Positions 20,422 to 28,454 of a stretch of 33,110 nucleotides of DNA are shown here, in pieces. The position numbers were made by a program, and so were the translations under genes. Origin of the DNA: a virus; the IMG/VR virus record IMGVR_UViG_3300034064_001092, positions 1-33,110 of that record. One strand, written 5' to 3'. Each line of letters opens with the position of its first letter. Positions within the stretch are counted from its first letter, which is position 1. The notes under the pieces are model-generated. The model was not told the DNA's origin and made no database searches. It worked only from the letters and a program-made list of their open reading frames with translations.

Positions 20422-22533
20422 ATGGCCGTTGCCCCGTTCCAGTTGTGGCTTGACATTGCCAACATCGCGTCCGCGGTGCGCGTGTCTGGAACCGTCACGG
20501 TCACGACTTCATCACCGCACGGGTTGACGACGGGCGCATATATTCAACTCGGCAACACGACGGGGGCAGCGGGGACATCAATGGTGGGCGTGTATCCCAT
20601 CACCGTGTCCAATGGATCCGCGTTCACATTCGCATCGTCTGGCACGGCTGGAACCGCCGTGGTCACATCGGCATTCGCGTCGGTGGATCTCCTCAACCCG
20701 CCGATCAATTATTCATCGGGCGCAGACCGTAGCGGCGCGATGGTCGCCCCGCCCGGACAATTGCAAATGTCCGCCAACGGTGACGGCACGGGTTCGGAAA
20801 TGTCATTCGTTGTGCTGCAAGACATCACGCCGTCGGGTGGCCCTTGGTTCAATCTGATCCCCGACAATGCGCGGGTCCGGCTCTGCCAGAAAGACACGGG
20901 ATCAACCCCCGCATCGGGCGACATTCGATTCCTTGGTGTCATCGCGTCGTTGTCGTCTGGGCTGAATGCGTCTGGCCAAGGCACGGAAACGACCGTGACG
21001 ATGGCGGATGCAAACTATCTGCTTGACCGCGTTGGCGTGTTCGGGAAAAATGGTGCGGCGCGCACCGTTGCGGGAAGCAGATTCACGGTGACCGGCACAA
21101 CGGCAACCGTCACATTTAGTCAGGAACACGGATTCGTCCAAGGTCAACCGATCAAGGTTGGTGGCGTGTTGCAAGGCGGAACCGCGGGCGGGTTCACGGG
21201 AATCCGCCGCGTCACATCGGTTCCAACCACGAAAAGTCTGACCTATTCGGTTGATTCCGGGACGACAAACACGGCACAACGCAGCACCCAAGTTTCATAT
21301 TCGCGAATCGGAAGCGCGAACGACCGCATCGGTGTGACCGGACGATATCCAAATTTGAATTTGCTTGACGGGGACACGATCACATTGAGTCCGTCCGCGG
21401 GATTCACGACCGAATTGGCGGCGTTGGTTCGCGGTGTCGTGTATAGCGGAATCGCGGTTCAACGCACGGGCGCGAACACATTGACGGTTTTGCTCCATGC
21501 GCCCTACACGGGAGTATGGCCAACATTTTCTGGATATGGAACGCTGAACGCGACGGGATACGTTTCCGACGTGAACACGGGCGGTCAATTGATTGTGACG
21601 ATTCCGGGCGGATCAACCGAAGACGATGCCGTGACAAACTTGCTTGGAATCACCAACGCATTCCACGACACCGACTATTCGTTGCAGCGGACATTCAACA
21701 CATCCGGCACGGCGGGCATCGTCGGAGGAACCGCAACGCGCAACGGCGACGCGATCCAATTCCCAAGCACAAATCTGCGATCCGCATTGGACACGGTTGT
21801 CGAAACCTATATGGGCGACGGCAAGGAACGCCGCTATTTCATCGGGTTGGACGGGTCGTTGAACTATCTGCTCATTGACCCATCAAGCCGCCCGACATAT
21901 GCGACCGCTCCATATACGGTGACGACCGACGCGGGGGCTGGAAATCCGAATGTCGCGTCGGGGACGGCCAAATCAACCGTCGCCCCATTTTCGTTGTCGG
22001 TCAACTGGGATCACGAAACGACGAAAAATGTGATGGTCACCATTCCGGCATTGTCTGGCGCACCCGTCACATCGGTGTTTGAATATGACGACCTCGTTGA
22101 TCCCGACGGTTCGGCATTGTTCGCGACCCGTAGTGGCCCGAAATTTGACGATGTGGTTGATTACCCGACGGGCGTGCGAAATCCGGCAGCGCAAGTCCAG
22201 CGGGCGGCGACCGCGTTTCTGACCGAGCGGCACAAGCCGATGTTGTCTGGCGAATTCACGCTCCGCGGTGCTGGAACCGTTGCCCACAACCAATTCGGAT
22301 TTTCGTCGGGATACGCGCAAACGGGCGTTTCGTCCTATGCTCTGGTCGAACGATGGCAACCCGGACAATGGGTTGAAGTGAATAGCGTCGGCTTGGGCTT
22401 GTCTGGGCTATATCGGGTGGAACAAGTTGAATGGACGCTTGAACCGTCGTCGTATATGCAAAACATCTCCGTGAAATTCAATAGGAAGAATCCGTCCGAC
22501 CTTGCGAATCTCATCGCAAGCCAGACGAAATAG
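20422..22533 (+). CDS. Large minor tail protein / tail hub with two SPRY-like beta modules
   Basis: A 703-aa protein following tape measure. The N-terminus PFQLWLDIANIASAVRVSG is followed by an inserted module with PHGLTTGAYIQLGN...GVYPITVSNGSAFTF (residues ~32-70). A second related module lies at ~217-280 (TFSQEHGFVQGQPIKVGG...FTGIRRVTS). Both fit the FCCH-like 'HGl.tG..v.v.g......G...v' pattern seen in tail fibres. Between and after these modules lies a beta-rich hub-like body (VRLCQKDTGSTPASGDIRFLGVI; GVYRVEQVEWTLEP-like end). It probably forms the tail tip ring and bears fibres. Confidence 0.72.
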   Translation: MAVAPFQLWLDIANIASAVRVSGTVTVTTSSPHGLTTGAYIQLGNTTGAAGTSMVGVYPITVSNGSAFTFASSGTAGTAVVTSAFASVDLLNPPINYSSGADRSGAMVAPPGQLQMSANGDGTGSEMSFVVLQDITPSGGPWFNLIPDNARVRLCQKDTGSTPASGDIRFLGVIASLSSGLNASGQGTETTVTMADANYLLDRVGVFGKNGAARTVAGSRFTVTGTTATVTFSQEHGFVQGQPIKVGGVLQGGTAGGFTGIRRVTSVPTTKSLTYSVDSGTTNTAQRSTQVSYSRIGSANDRIGVTGRYPNLNLLDGDTITLSPSAGFTTELAALVRGVVYSGIAVQRTGANTLTVLLHAPYTGVWPTFSGYGTLNATGYVSDVNTGGQLIVTIPGGSTEDDAVTNLLGITNAFHDTDYSLQRTFNTSGTAGIVGGTATRNGDAIQFPSTNLRSALDTVVETYMGDGKERRYFIGLDGSLNYLLIDPSSRPTYATAPYTVTTDAGAGNPNVASGTAKSTVAPFSLSVNWDHETTKNVMVTIPALSGAPVTSVFEYDDLVDPDGSALFATRSGPKFDDVVDYPTGVRNPAAQVQRAATAFLTERHKPMLSGEFTLRGAGTVAHNQFGFSSGYAQTGVSSYALVERWQPGQWVEVNSVGLGLSGLYRVEQVEWTLEPSSYMQNISVKFNRKNPSDLANLIASQTK

Positions 22534-22542
22534 GGGGAAGCC

Positions 22543-24219
22543 GTGGCGCAATTTGGATCCGACCGGAACATCGCTTCGCAAAATATGTCGGTGGTCACCG
22601 ACCCGAACGGCAATTTGATCGTGTCGGCAGACAATTCGTTTGGCGCGTCACCGCTCGGCGTGGCCGCATTGACCCAATCGTTCATTGGTGTGCCGAACGG
22701 AACATTCAATTTGTTGCCGTTTGATCCCCAGTCCGCAATCACCGTTTCAAACCCGCTCCCGTATTGGGACATCAGTGCGGATGACGGGTTCACTTCAACG
22801 ATGGATTTTGATGACACGCTTCAAGCGTGGAGCGTGCAGATTGATCCGACCGCGGTTGGGACGGCACTAGGAACGGCGGTGCTAAAAACCAAAATTCCGA
22901 TTGTCAACGACGAAGGATTGTTGGTTCGGCATTTCGTTAGCAGCACGCTCATCAACGCCGCGAAAGCGGCTGGAACCGACAAATGGACAATGACATTGAC
23001 GAGCCAGTACTACGACACGACAAACACGGCAATTGGGACGGCGTGGGTCATTGGCTCGATTGGGGAGCGCGGAACCGCAACAAACATTTCCGGATACACG
23101 AATGCATCTGGCGCAATCCCTGCATCCGCGGGTTCGCTTGAAATTGCATATTCAATGGTCGTCGGAACGGCGAGTCCAACATATGTCCAGAAAATCAAAA
23201 GCATCACGGTCGCGACGGAATATGGGGTGATTGGTGGCGGTGGCGGCGGCACGACAACGATCGACACGTTCACGGAAAGCGGCACTTGGACGCGCCCAGC
23301 GGGTGTCGAATATGTCACCGTCGTCGCGTGGGCTGGCGGGCAAGGCGGTCAAGGCGGCGGCTGCGTGACCGGACGAGCAATCTTGCCGCCCGTATTCACG
23401 GCCAATGGTGGGGTTGGCGGAGCGACGGGATATTGGGCAATCGTGAAAGATGTCTATGTTGGCGGAACGGCAACGGCAACCGTAAGCGTTGGCATCGGGG
23501 CTGGGGGATCGGGCGGAACGGCGTTTTCGCTGACCAAACCTGTCGGCAACACAACGACAATTTCCCAGACCAACGGCGCGAATGGATCAAGCGGTGGCAA
23601 TACAACGTTCGGATCATTGCTTGTCGTTCCGGGAGCGCGAACCGCGCCGACCGGATATTTCGGCATTGATTCGGCCGCGGGCACGACGGGCGGAACGCAA
23701 GGCGCGGGCGCAAGCGGCGGCGCGGGCGGCGGCGGTGCAACGCATTTGATTGGTGGCACTTATGTTGGCGCGCCATACACGACGCTCGTGAAAGCGGGGG
23801 CGCAGGGGCTACCCGGAACGGCGAGCGGGGGTCAATCTCGATCAACGGGGAACTTCGGCGCAGAAAGCGCGAGCAACGGATTGCTCGGCGGCGGCGGGGG
23901 TGGCGGCGGTGGGTCTGCTGCGGCTACCGCGCTTGCGGGGAATGGCGGTCAGGCTGCGCCAACGGGCGGGGGTGGCGGTGGCGGGGTTGCCGTGTATTGG
24001 CCAACGACCGCGACCGTGACCGGAACCGCTGGAAACGGGGGTTCGGCGGGAGCGAACACGGGCGGTGGCGGCGGCGGCGGGGGCGCGATTGTCACATCAA
24101 CGGCCGGAACGACGTCTGGCGCTTCGCAGACCAACTACAGCAATTCATCAATCACCATCGTTTCGGGGGCGGGAGGAAACGGAGGCAGCGGGTTGTTGAA
24201 AGTCATTTATGTTGCCTAG
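22543..24219 (+). CDS. Glycine-rich tail tip adhesin
   Basis: A 558-aa protein; GTG 22543 with SD GGGGGAAG. Residues 1-~225 are a non-glycine-rich attachment domain. From ~230 it is a TFTESGTWTRPAGVEYVTVVAWAGGQGGQGG-type beta prism head, followed by at least seven glycine tracts of 5-9 residues (for example LLGGGGGGGGG and NTGGGGGGGGA). These alternate with Ala/Thr/Asn runs. Such packing is known from glycine-rich (polyglycine-II) adhesins of T-even-like phages. The final VSGAGGNGGSGLLKVIYVA repeats the prism edge. It is the leading receptor-binding candidate. The exact host receptor is unknown. Confidence 0.75.
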   Translation: MAQFGSDRNIASQNMSVVTDPNGNLIVSADNSFGASPLGVAALTQSFIGVPNGTFNLLPFDPQSAITVSNPLPYWDISADDGFTSTMDFDDTLQAWSVQIDPTAVGTALGTAVLKTKIPIVNDEGLLVRHFVSSTLINAAKAAGTDKWTMTLTSQYYDTTNTAIGTAWVIGSIGERGTATNISGYTNASGAIPASAGSLEIAYSMVVGTASPTYVQKIKSITVATEYGVIGGGGGGTTTIDTFTESGTWTRPAGVEYVTVVAWAGGQGGQGGGCVTGRAILPPVFTANGGVGGATGYWAIVKDVYVGGTATATVSVGIGAGGSGGTAFSLTKPVGNTTTISQTNGANGSSGGNTTFGSLLVVPGARTAPTGYFGIDSAAGTTGGTQGAGASGGAGGGGATHLIGGTYVGAPYTTLVKAGAQGLPGTASGGQSRSTGNFGAESASNGLLGGGGGGGGGSAAATALAGNGGQAAPTGGGGGGGVAVYWPTTATVTGTAGNGGSAGANTGGGGGGGGAIVTSTAGTTSGASQTNYSNSSITIVSGAGGNGGSGLLKVIYVA

Positions 24220-24472
24220 GCACGCTTATCTGAACGCCGATGGAATCGTGGTGCAAGTCATTGACGGCGCGGTTGATGGATTTGCACACGACGCGCTCCT
24301 GCGCGACTACGGCGTCCTCTTCGGCGCAGTGCGCTGCGTTCGCGTGGAAAGCGATGTCGCCATTTGGATCGGCGGAACCTATGATTCAACGGTCGGGTTC
24401 GCCCCACCGCCAGAGCAAATCATTGAACAACCAACGGAAGGAACGACCGATGGCATCCCAGTCCTCGAATAA
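24209..24472 (+). CDS. Small tail-associated hypothetical
   Basis: An 87-aa protein; ATG 24209 overlaps the adhesin stop by 11 bases. The sequence HAYLNADGIVVQVIDGAVD ... WIGGTYDSTVGFAPPPEQ follows the pattern of small proteins after tail fibres (v.dg.V.nVI ... niGg.yD.....F.pP). Some of these act as chaperones or caps. The function is unproven. Confidence 0.6.
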   Translation: MLPRHAYLNADGIVVQVIDGAVDGFAHDALLRDYGVLFGAVRCVRVESDVAIWIGGTYDSTVGFAPPPEQIIEQPTEGTTDGIPVLE

Positions 24473-24641
24473 TGCGGAGATTCTCGCCCGTCTGGATCGC
24501 ATCGAACGCGACCTCGGGACGATCAAATTGGAGTTGGCCGAAACCCGCGGAGCGTATCGGCTCGCCAAATTCGTCGTTGCCCTTTTGGGCGTTTCCGGTC
24601 TAGGTGGATTGACGGCGTGGTTTGTCGGACAAGGAAAATGA
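24450..24641 (+). CDS. XhlA-like holin-associated membrane protein
   Basis: A 63-aa protein from ATG 24450 with SD GGAAGGAA. NAEILARLDRIERDLGTIKLELAETRGAYRLAKFVVALLGVSGLGGLTAWFVGQGK has a heptad-like coiled coil and then one C-terminal membrane helix. This is the layout of XhlA/hemolysin-type proteins that partner holins. The next gene is a peptidase endolysin candidate and the one after that an LL-H holin, so it is part of the lysis set. Confidence 0.65.
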   Translation: MASQSSNNAEILARLDRIERDLGTIKLELAETRGAYRLAKFVVALLGVSGLGGLTAWFVGQGK

Positions 24642-25213
24642 TGATCGTCGTTCGGTCGCAATTGGGGCTTGCGGAACGGCTAGGTGTCAAAGCGATGGAC
24701 GACTGTGGACCGGCATCGTTGGCAACGGCGGCAACCCACCTCGGATTGAATACCACCACCAAGCAAGCGCATAAAGCGTGCGAACAAGCGGGTCGTCACG
24801 ACACCGCAACGGGCGCAGAAGGAACAAGCGCGCGCGAGATTCGCGACGCGGCCAAGATCCTCGGGCTGAAATCACGCATCGTCTACGATTGGAGCGATGC
24901 ATCGAATTCGGTGAAATCTGGCGATGTGTTGATTCTCAATATCCAAGCGTCACAACGATCCGTCGCCGATCATTTGCGATCCGCGTGGCAGCGCGGCTAC
25001 TGGAAGAAGCAGCCGCTCGCAACATACGGGCATTGGGTCGTGTTGGCATATGACGCGCAAGGGTGGATGTACGCTTGCCCGACGATGAAGGAAGGCAATC
25101 CCGGACGGCGACCAACGCCCGCCGAGGTGAAGACGCTCCGTGATTCAAAGGGTGACGCGGGATTTCCCACGCCCCCAGCAATGGTCGTGATTGCGGCCAG
25201 AAAGGTCGGCTGA
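24638..25213 (+). CDS. C39-like cysteine peptidase (candidate endolysin)
   Basis: A 191-aa protein; ATG 24638 gives an ATGA overlap, and ATG 24641 is one codon later. MDDCGPASLATAATHLG holds the catalytic Cys23 in the DCGpa.la pattern. YGHWVVLAYDAQGW supplies His132 with the Gly-His-Trp-Val box, and an Asp follows in YD. EGTSAREIRDAAKILGLKSRIV between them fits the papain-like C39 fold. Position in the lysis set suggests an endolysin that cuts peptide cross-links. It carries no obvious wall-binding domain. Confidence 0.72.
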   Translation: MMIVVRSQLGLAERLGVKAMDDCGPASLATAATHLGLNTTTKQAHKACEQAGRHDTATGAEGTSAREIRDAAKILGLKSRIVYDWSDASNSVKSGDVLILNIQASQRSVADHLRSAWQRGYWKKQPLATYGHWVVLAYDAQGWMYACPTMKEGNPGRRPTPAEVKTLRDSKGDAGFPTPPAMVVIAARKVG

Positions 25214-25214
25214 C

Positions 25215-25556
25215 ATGACATTCGATCCATTCGCGTCCGAACTTGCAACGGCGGTCATCGTTGCGCTCGTCCCCGTTGTCATCGGTGGTCTGGGCTATCT
25301 CGCCCGTGCCGCCGTCGGGTATCTCCGCGCACGGGTATCCGCCGAGCATTTCACGATGGTTGAGCAGATCGCCGCGTCGGTTGTGGCGGGCGTTGAAATG
25401 ACGCTTCGCGGCAAGGCGGGCGAGGAGAAGCGCGCCGCCGCGCTCGCGCTCGTCCGGTCTGAATGTGCCAAGCGTGGGATCGTCCTTGATGAAGCCCAGA
25501 TCGTGACCGCCATTGAAGCCGCCGTCTATCGGGAGCGAATCGCCGCGTCCAAGTAG
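25215..25556 (+). CDS. Holin, LL-H family
   Basis: A 113-aa protein from ATG 25215. A single hydrophobic N-terminal segment (LATAVIVALVPVVIGGLGYLA) is followed by a charged helical domain: HFTMVEQIAASVVAGVEMTLRGKAGEEKRAAALALVRSECAKRGIVLDEAQIVTAIEAAVYRER. The run v.a.E....g..eK...a...v...l...gi.ld...i...iEaav is the LL-H holin pattern. It would make the inner-membrane lesion that lets the peptidase reach the wall. Confidence 0.75.
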   Translation: MTFDPFASELATAVIVALVPVVIGGLGYLARAAVGYLRARVSAEHFTMVEQIAASVVAGVEMTLRGKAGEEKRAAALALVRSECAKRGIVLDEAQIVTAIEAAVYRERIAASK

Positions 25557-25582
25557 ACGCGCACCCCGTGTTGAGGTATTGT
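25554..25582 (+). promoter_or_regulatory. Candidate promoter TAGACG-17-TATTGT
   Basis: TAGACG (25554-25559), 17 bases and TATTGT (25577-25582) lie between the holin and the HTH-like gene. The -35 differs from TTGACA at two positions and starts within the holin stop codon. Confidence 0.5.
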
Positions 25583-25588
25583 CACGGG
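25565..25588. promoter_or_regulatory. Inverted repeat around the -10 box, operator candidate
   Basis: CCCGTG (25565-25570) and CACGGG (25583-25588) are perfect arms 12 bases apart and flank TATTGT. There is no U-tract, so it is not a terminator. It could bind the HTH-like protein encoded next. Confidence 0.4.
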
Positions 25589-25627
25589 AGCGGCGCGTAG
25601 CCCGTCGCACAATTGGAGGTGGAACGG

Positions 25628-25888
25628 ATGTCAAAACTCGCAACGGCATTGGCCGCAATTGCGCCCCGACGGAAAGGTCCGGCGTGCGCGGTGAAACGAT
25701 TGCTTGAACTCTTGGAACCGTCCGAGCGGGCGGCGTTGGAATCGGCAATTTCCGACACGACCGAAAACCGACCGACCGGGAAAGCGTTGGTCATCGCGAT
25801 CGAATCCGCGTATGACGCGCAGATTCATCGCGCATCCATTGAGCGTCACCGCCGCGGTGATTGCCTATGTTCACGGGAGGCACGATGA
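25628..25888 (+). CDS. Small HTH-like regulator
   Basis: An 86-aa protein from ATG 25628 with SD GGAGGTGG. LLELLEPSERAALESAISDTTENRPTGKALVIAIESAYDAQIHRASIERHRRGDCLC has a P.eR.al..al.d....ta..la.aL......is..si.RHRrG.C.C pattern, seen in actinophage HTH proteins. The final helix plus RHRRG would contact DNA. It overlaps the phosphoesterase by four bases (ATGA). Confidence 0.6.
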   Translation: MSKLATALAAIAPRRKGPACAVKRLLELLEPSERAALESAISDTTENRPTGKALVIAIESAYDAQIHRASIERHRRGDCLCSREAR

Positions 25889-26931
25889 CGAAGTTTGATG
25901 ACGCGTTGGAAGACGCGAAGATGGCCGATCAATTGTCCGATCTGAAAACCGCCCACATGCGGACGCTGCGCCAATTGGAAAAATCCAAACGGTCGCAAGA
26001 CGAATTGGTGGAAGCCGTCTATCAAGCGGCAAAGGATGCCGCGATGGGAATGAACATCACGCCCGTCCCAACACCGAAACCGGACAAGCGCAAACTTGCG
26101 CCAGAAGCGGCCATCCTGCTGCTCGCTGATTGGCAAGTGGGGAAAGTGACCCCGACATATTCGTCCGATGTTGCCGCCGAACGCGTCAAAATCTTGGCGA
26201 AGAAGGTTCAAAAGTTGGTGGCGATTCAACGCGCGGATCATCCCGTTCGCGAATTGCACATTTTTTTGTTGGGCGATTTGGTCGAAGGTGAGGACATCTT
26301 CCCCGGTCAAGCGCATTTGATTGATGGCGGATTGTATTCGCAGATCTTCCAGACCGCGGAGATGTTGGCAGGGTTGGTGCGAACGCTGGCCGCAGAATTT
26401 GAAACGGTCAATGTCGTTGGTGTCATTGGCAATCATGGACGAATGGGGCGATTCGGTTCCGTTCGACCTGAAAGCAATGCCGATGCCATCGCATACCGGA
26501 CGGCATCAATGATCGTGGCGAACGAGCCGCGAATCAAATGGAAGGAAACCTTCACCAAGGGCGAACGCCATTGGCACGAATACGTGAATGTGCTTGGCCG
26601 TAAGTGGTTGCTATTCCACGGGGAGCAATTGAAGGGCGGGTCGTTCGGGTTTCCGTGGTATTCGCTCGCCAAGCGTTTGTCGGGATGGGCGCTGGCATTG
26701 GATGGCGGGAAACCTGACTATGCAGCCTTCGGCCATTGGCACACGCCCGTTCGGGTCGTTGCCGCGGATGGACGGATCACCGCATTCGGTTGTGGTTCCA
26801 TTGAATCCTCGAACACATATGCGCAGGAGTGGGTGGCTGCGTCCGGCGAGCCAGCCCAATGGCTGCTTTTCCAAACGCCATCTGGTTTGTCTGCGGAGTA
26901 CCTCATCCGTTTGGAAGATCCGACCAAGTAA
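25885..26931 (+). CDS. Metallophosphoesterase (calcineurin-like)
   Basis: A 348-aa protein from ATG 25885 with GGGAGG upstream. Residues 1-60 are a helical, charged N-terminus (DALEDAKMADQLSDLKTAHMRTLRQLEKS). The catalytic part has LLLADWQVGKVTP as the D-x-Q/H entry, HIFLLGDLVEGE for GD..d, VIGNHGRMGR for GNH(D/E), WLLFHGEQ for the second His and FGHWHTPVR for the GHxH. It is related to Mre11/SbcD-type phosphoesterases, but shorter and without the capping domains. A role in DNA end or nucleotide processing is inferred. It is the last gene before the structured hub. Confidence 0.8.
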   Translation: MTKFDDALEDAKMADQLSDLKTAHMRTLRQLEKSKRSQDELVEAVYQAAKDAAMGMNITPVPTPKPDKRKLAPEAAILLLADWQVGKVTPTYSSDVAAERVKILAKKVQKLVAIQRADHPVRELHIFLLGDLVEGEDIFPGQAHLIDGGLYSQIFQTAEMLAGLVRTLAAEFETVNVVGVIGNHGRMGRFGSVRPESNADAIAYRTASMIVANEPRIKWKETFTKGERHWHEYVNVLGRKWLLFHGEQLKGGSFGFPWYSLAKRLSGWALALDGGKPDYAAFGHWHTPVRVVAADGRITAFGCGSIESSNTYAQEWVAASGEPAQWLLFQTPSGLSAEYLIRLEDPTK

Positions 26932-26942
26932 ACTTTGCAATC

Positions 26943-26971
26943 TGCCGCTGGGGTGCCTCCCCCCAGCGGCA
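26943..26971. other. Perfect 11-bp hairpin after the phosphoesterase
   Basis: TGCCGCTGGGG (26943-26953) and CCCCAGCGGCA (26961-26971) with a 7-base loop lie 11 bases after the stop codon. No U-tract follows (AACCCATC), so it may be an mRNA 3' end stabiliser or part of a terminator pair with 26993-27014. Confidence 0.55.
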
Positions 26972-26992
26972 ACCCATCACCAAAATGTGCGA

Positions 26993-27014
26993 CCTCGCGC
27001 TGCGGGGCGTTTTT
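26993..27014 (+). terminator. Terminator candidate closing the late unit
   Basis: CCTCG (26993-26997) and CGGGG (27003-27007) form a 5-bp stem with one G-U pair, followed after two bases by TTTTT (27010-27014). It is weak on its own but lies just after the 11-bp hairpin. Confidence 0.4.
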
Positions 27015-27057
27015 CCCGTGGGGTCATATCACCCCACCCGACCGCTTATCACGCCCC
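27004..27057. other. Nested hairpin structure
   Basis: Outer arms GGGGCGT (27004-27010) and ACGCCCC (27051-27057) enclose a perfect inner hairpin GTGGGGT-CATATC-ACCCCAC (27018-27037). The outer arm competes with the terminator stem at 26993-27007, so alternative folds are possible. Confidence 0.4.
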
Positions 27058-27302
27058 AGAAGCCCGCAAATGGGCAAATGCGGGGATTCAGCGTGAGCGG
27101 CTCGGAGCCTAGCGTTTAGCGTTTCCCGACCGTATTGACCCCGCCCACGGGGGGTCGCTGCTCTGGCAGCCGTTTCAGACGGGCTGGGCTGGCATCGGGT
27201 TTTGTCAAGCGGTCGCGGCGGCGACCGGAAATGGGGTTGCCCACATCGAGGTTTGACCGTCTGGCTGCCCGCCCCCGACACCCGCGAAATCTGGAACACC
27301 CC

Positions 27303-27331
27303 TTGCATCCCTTATGGGACGGGCGTACCAT
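27303..27331 (+). promoter_or_regulatory. Early promoter TTGCAT-17-TACCAT
   Basis: TTGCAT (27303-27308), a 17-base spacer and TACCAT (27326-27331) form a good promoter that starts the early operon. The start is expected near 27338, followed by a hairpin (27340-27356), a GGAGG SD and ATG 27380. It probably drives the block that runs through the circle junction to 4856. Confidence 0.7.
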
Positions 27332-27339
27332 TGGGGCAG

Positions 27340-27356
27340 ACGGGGGACTTCCCCGT
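27340..27356 (+). other. 5' hairpin of the early transcript
   Basis: ACGGGG (27340-27345) and CCCCGT (27351-27356) with a 5-base loop would cap the very 5' end of the early mRNA, just before the SD. It may protect the transcript from decay. Confidence 0.45.
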
Positions 27357-27379
27357 GAACAAAGCATTGGAGGTACACG

Positions 27380-27805
27380 ATGGCACGGACGGCCAAAACG
27401 GTGGAACACAAGGTGACCCGCGAAATGTCGCAGACGATCACCGGCGAAATCAAAACCGCCGTGGATTCGATCTTGGCGAAGCACGGTTTGGTTGCGGGCA
27501 AAATGGCAACGGGGTTCGGTGAATTCTACGATTTCAAGATCACCGCATACGCCAATGAAACGGGTCGCAACGGTGTGAATTTGGCGGCAAAAGAAGCATT
27601 GCTTTTCCCCGCGTTCGGCGCGATGCACGGTCTGACCGCCGATGACCTTGGTTTGGAATTCAATCACGCGGGTCAACGATGGGTGTTGGTCGGGGCAAAG
27701 AACTCCGCCAAATTGCCAATCGTCGCCCGCAAAATTTCGGACGGTCGGTTGTATTCAATGCCAGAATCCCCATTCGTGATCGCGGCGATCAAGGCGGCAC
27801 GATAA
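27380..27805 (+). CDS. First early protein, conserved phage hypothetical
   Basis: A 141-aa protein with SD GGAGG 5-6 bases upstream. It starts MARTAKTVEHKVTREMSQTITGEIKTAVDSILAKHGL. It then reads FGEFYDFKITAYAN ... NLAAKEALLFPAFGAMHGLTADDLGLEFNHAGQRWVLVGAKNSAKLPIVARKISDGRLYSM. The last part (GL..ddLG..f...G..y..vG...r..k.Pi.a....dG..y) occurs in many phage hypothetical proteins, often in early blocks. No enzyme motif is visible. Confidence 0.75.
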   Translation: MARTAKTVEHKVTREMSQTITGEIKTAVDSILAKHGLVAGKMATGFGEFYDFKITAYANETGRNGVNLAAKEALLFPAFGAMHGLTADDLGLEFNHAGQRWVLVGAKNSAKLPIVARKISDGRLYSMPESPFVIAAIKAAR

Positions 27806-28026
27806 TGGCGCACCGATTCACGGTCATCATTGAAGTGGAATTGGAACGCACCGAAGGCAAATTTGCATCCCGTGACGAGATGGCGGAAGCCATCCAAGAA
27901 GCGTTCGCGGGCGCGTGTGAAGGGGAAGCGCTTTCGGGTCTGGGTGCAGACGGTGCATCCGAATATGAAATCATTTCGTCCGTGGTCGTGGAGGTCGCAG
28001 ACGAACCAACCAAAAAGGGGGCGTGA
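27805..28026 (+). CDS. Small acidic hypothetical
   Basis: A 73-aa protein; ATG 27805 shares its A with the TAA stop of the previous gene. It has a beta-alpha-beta look: MAHRFTVIIEVELERTEGKFASRDEMAEAIQEAFAG ... YEIISSVVVEVADEP. There is no recognised family. The low pI and the regular fold suggest a protein-binding (for example anti-host) factor, which is a guess. Confidence 0.6.
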   Translation: MAHRFTVIIEVELERTEGKFASRDEMAEAIQEAFAGACEGEALSGLGADGASEYEIISSVVVEVADEPTKKGA

Positions 28027-28454
28027 TGAACAAGGCGGAACACTTCCCGAAGGGGGCAATCGTTTCCCGCAATGTCACCGATGCGAACGGTGACCCATTG
28101 GATCGCGTGCAATATGGACGGGTCATTCGGGTCACCGAACACGACCGCGTTCATATGTGGTGCGTGTATGAAGTGGACTTCGCCGCGGTCGAGGATTTGA
28201 AAATTCCGGCGGCGGTTGAAGAAATCTATCAGCCAGAATTGCGATGGGAAGACGAACCCGAAGCGTTCTATTGGGACGGCGTTGATCACGAAACGCTTCA
28301 TTGCGTTTGTGGCACGCCACACCCCGAACAAATTTTTGAAGATGCATTCCCATCGCGGGTCATCCGCCGATGCGGTCAATGCGGTGCGGTCGCGGATCTG
28401 AACGAATCCACGGGCGCGTGGCTCGTCCGAACGGGGGTGGCGACCAATGCGTGA
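28026..28454 (+). CDS. Hypothetical with C-terminal zinc ribbon
   Basis: A 142-aa protein from ATG 28026 (TGATG); GTG 28023 is one codon earlier. The N-terminal half is beta-rich: HFPKGAIVSRNVTDANGDPLDRVQYGRVIRVTEHDRVHMWCVYEVDF. The C-terminal half has HCVCGTPHPEQIF ... RRCGQCGAVADLNESTGAW, two CxxC pairs of a zinc ribbon. Possible role in nucleic-acid or protein binding; no family recognised. Confidence 0.65.
   Translation: MNKAEHFPKGAIVSRNVTDANGDPLDRVQYGRVIRVTEHDRVHMWCVYEVDFAAVEDLKIPAAVEEIYQPELRWEDEPEAFYWDGVDHETLHCVCGTPHPEQIFEDAFPSRVIRRCGQCGAVADLNESTGAWLVRTGVATNA

Larger units (their letters stand above)
26932..27379. other. 448-bp structured noncoding hub
   Basis: No supported gene lies here. 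The region holds several hairpins: 26943-26971 (11-bp stem), 26993-27014 (terminator-like), 27004-27057 (nested), 27063-27084 (CCCGCA/TGCGGG), 27137-27156 (GACCCC/GGGGTC), 27157-27170 (GCTGC/GCAGC) and 27340-27356. It also has the repeat AGCGTTT twice in tandem (27111-27124) and one strong promoter (27303-27331). It separates the late transcription unit from the early one and may hold operator, packaging or origin functions. Confidence 0.6.

Noticed and set aside
23454-24134. Proline-rich proteins on the - strand opposite the adhesin
   Set aside because: They are the complement of glycine codons (GGN to NCC) and have no independent support.
26829-27119. Open frames through the noncoding hub (also 27135-27416)
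   Set aside because: They run through perfect hairpins, lack SD sequences and read as low-complexity Arg/Pro/Gly peptides.
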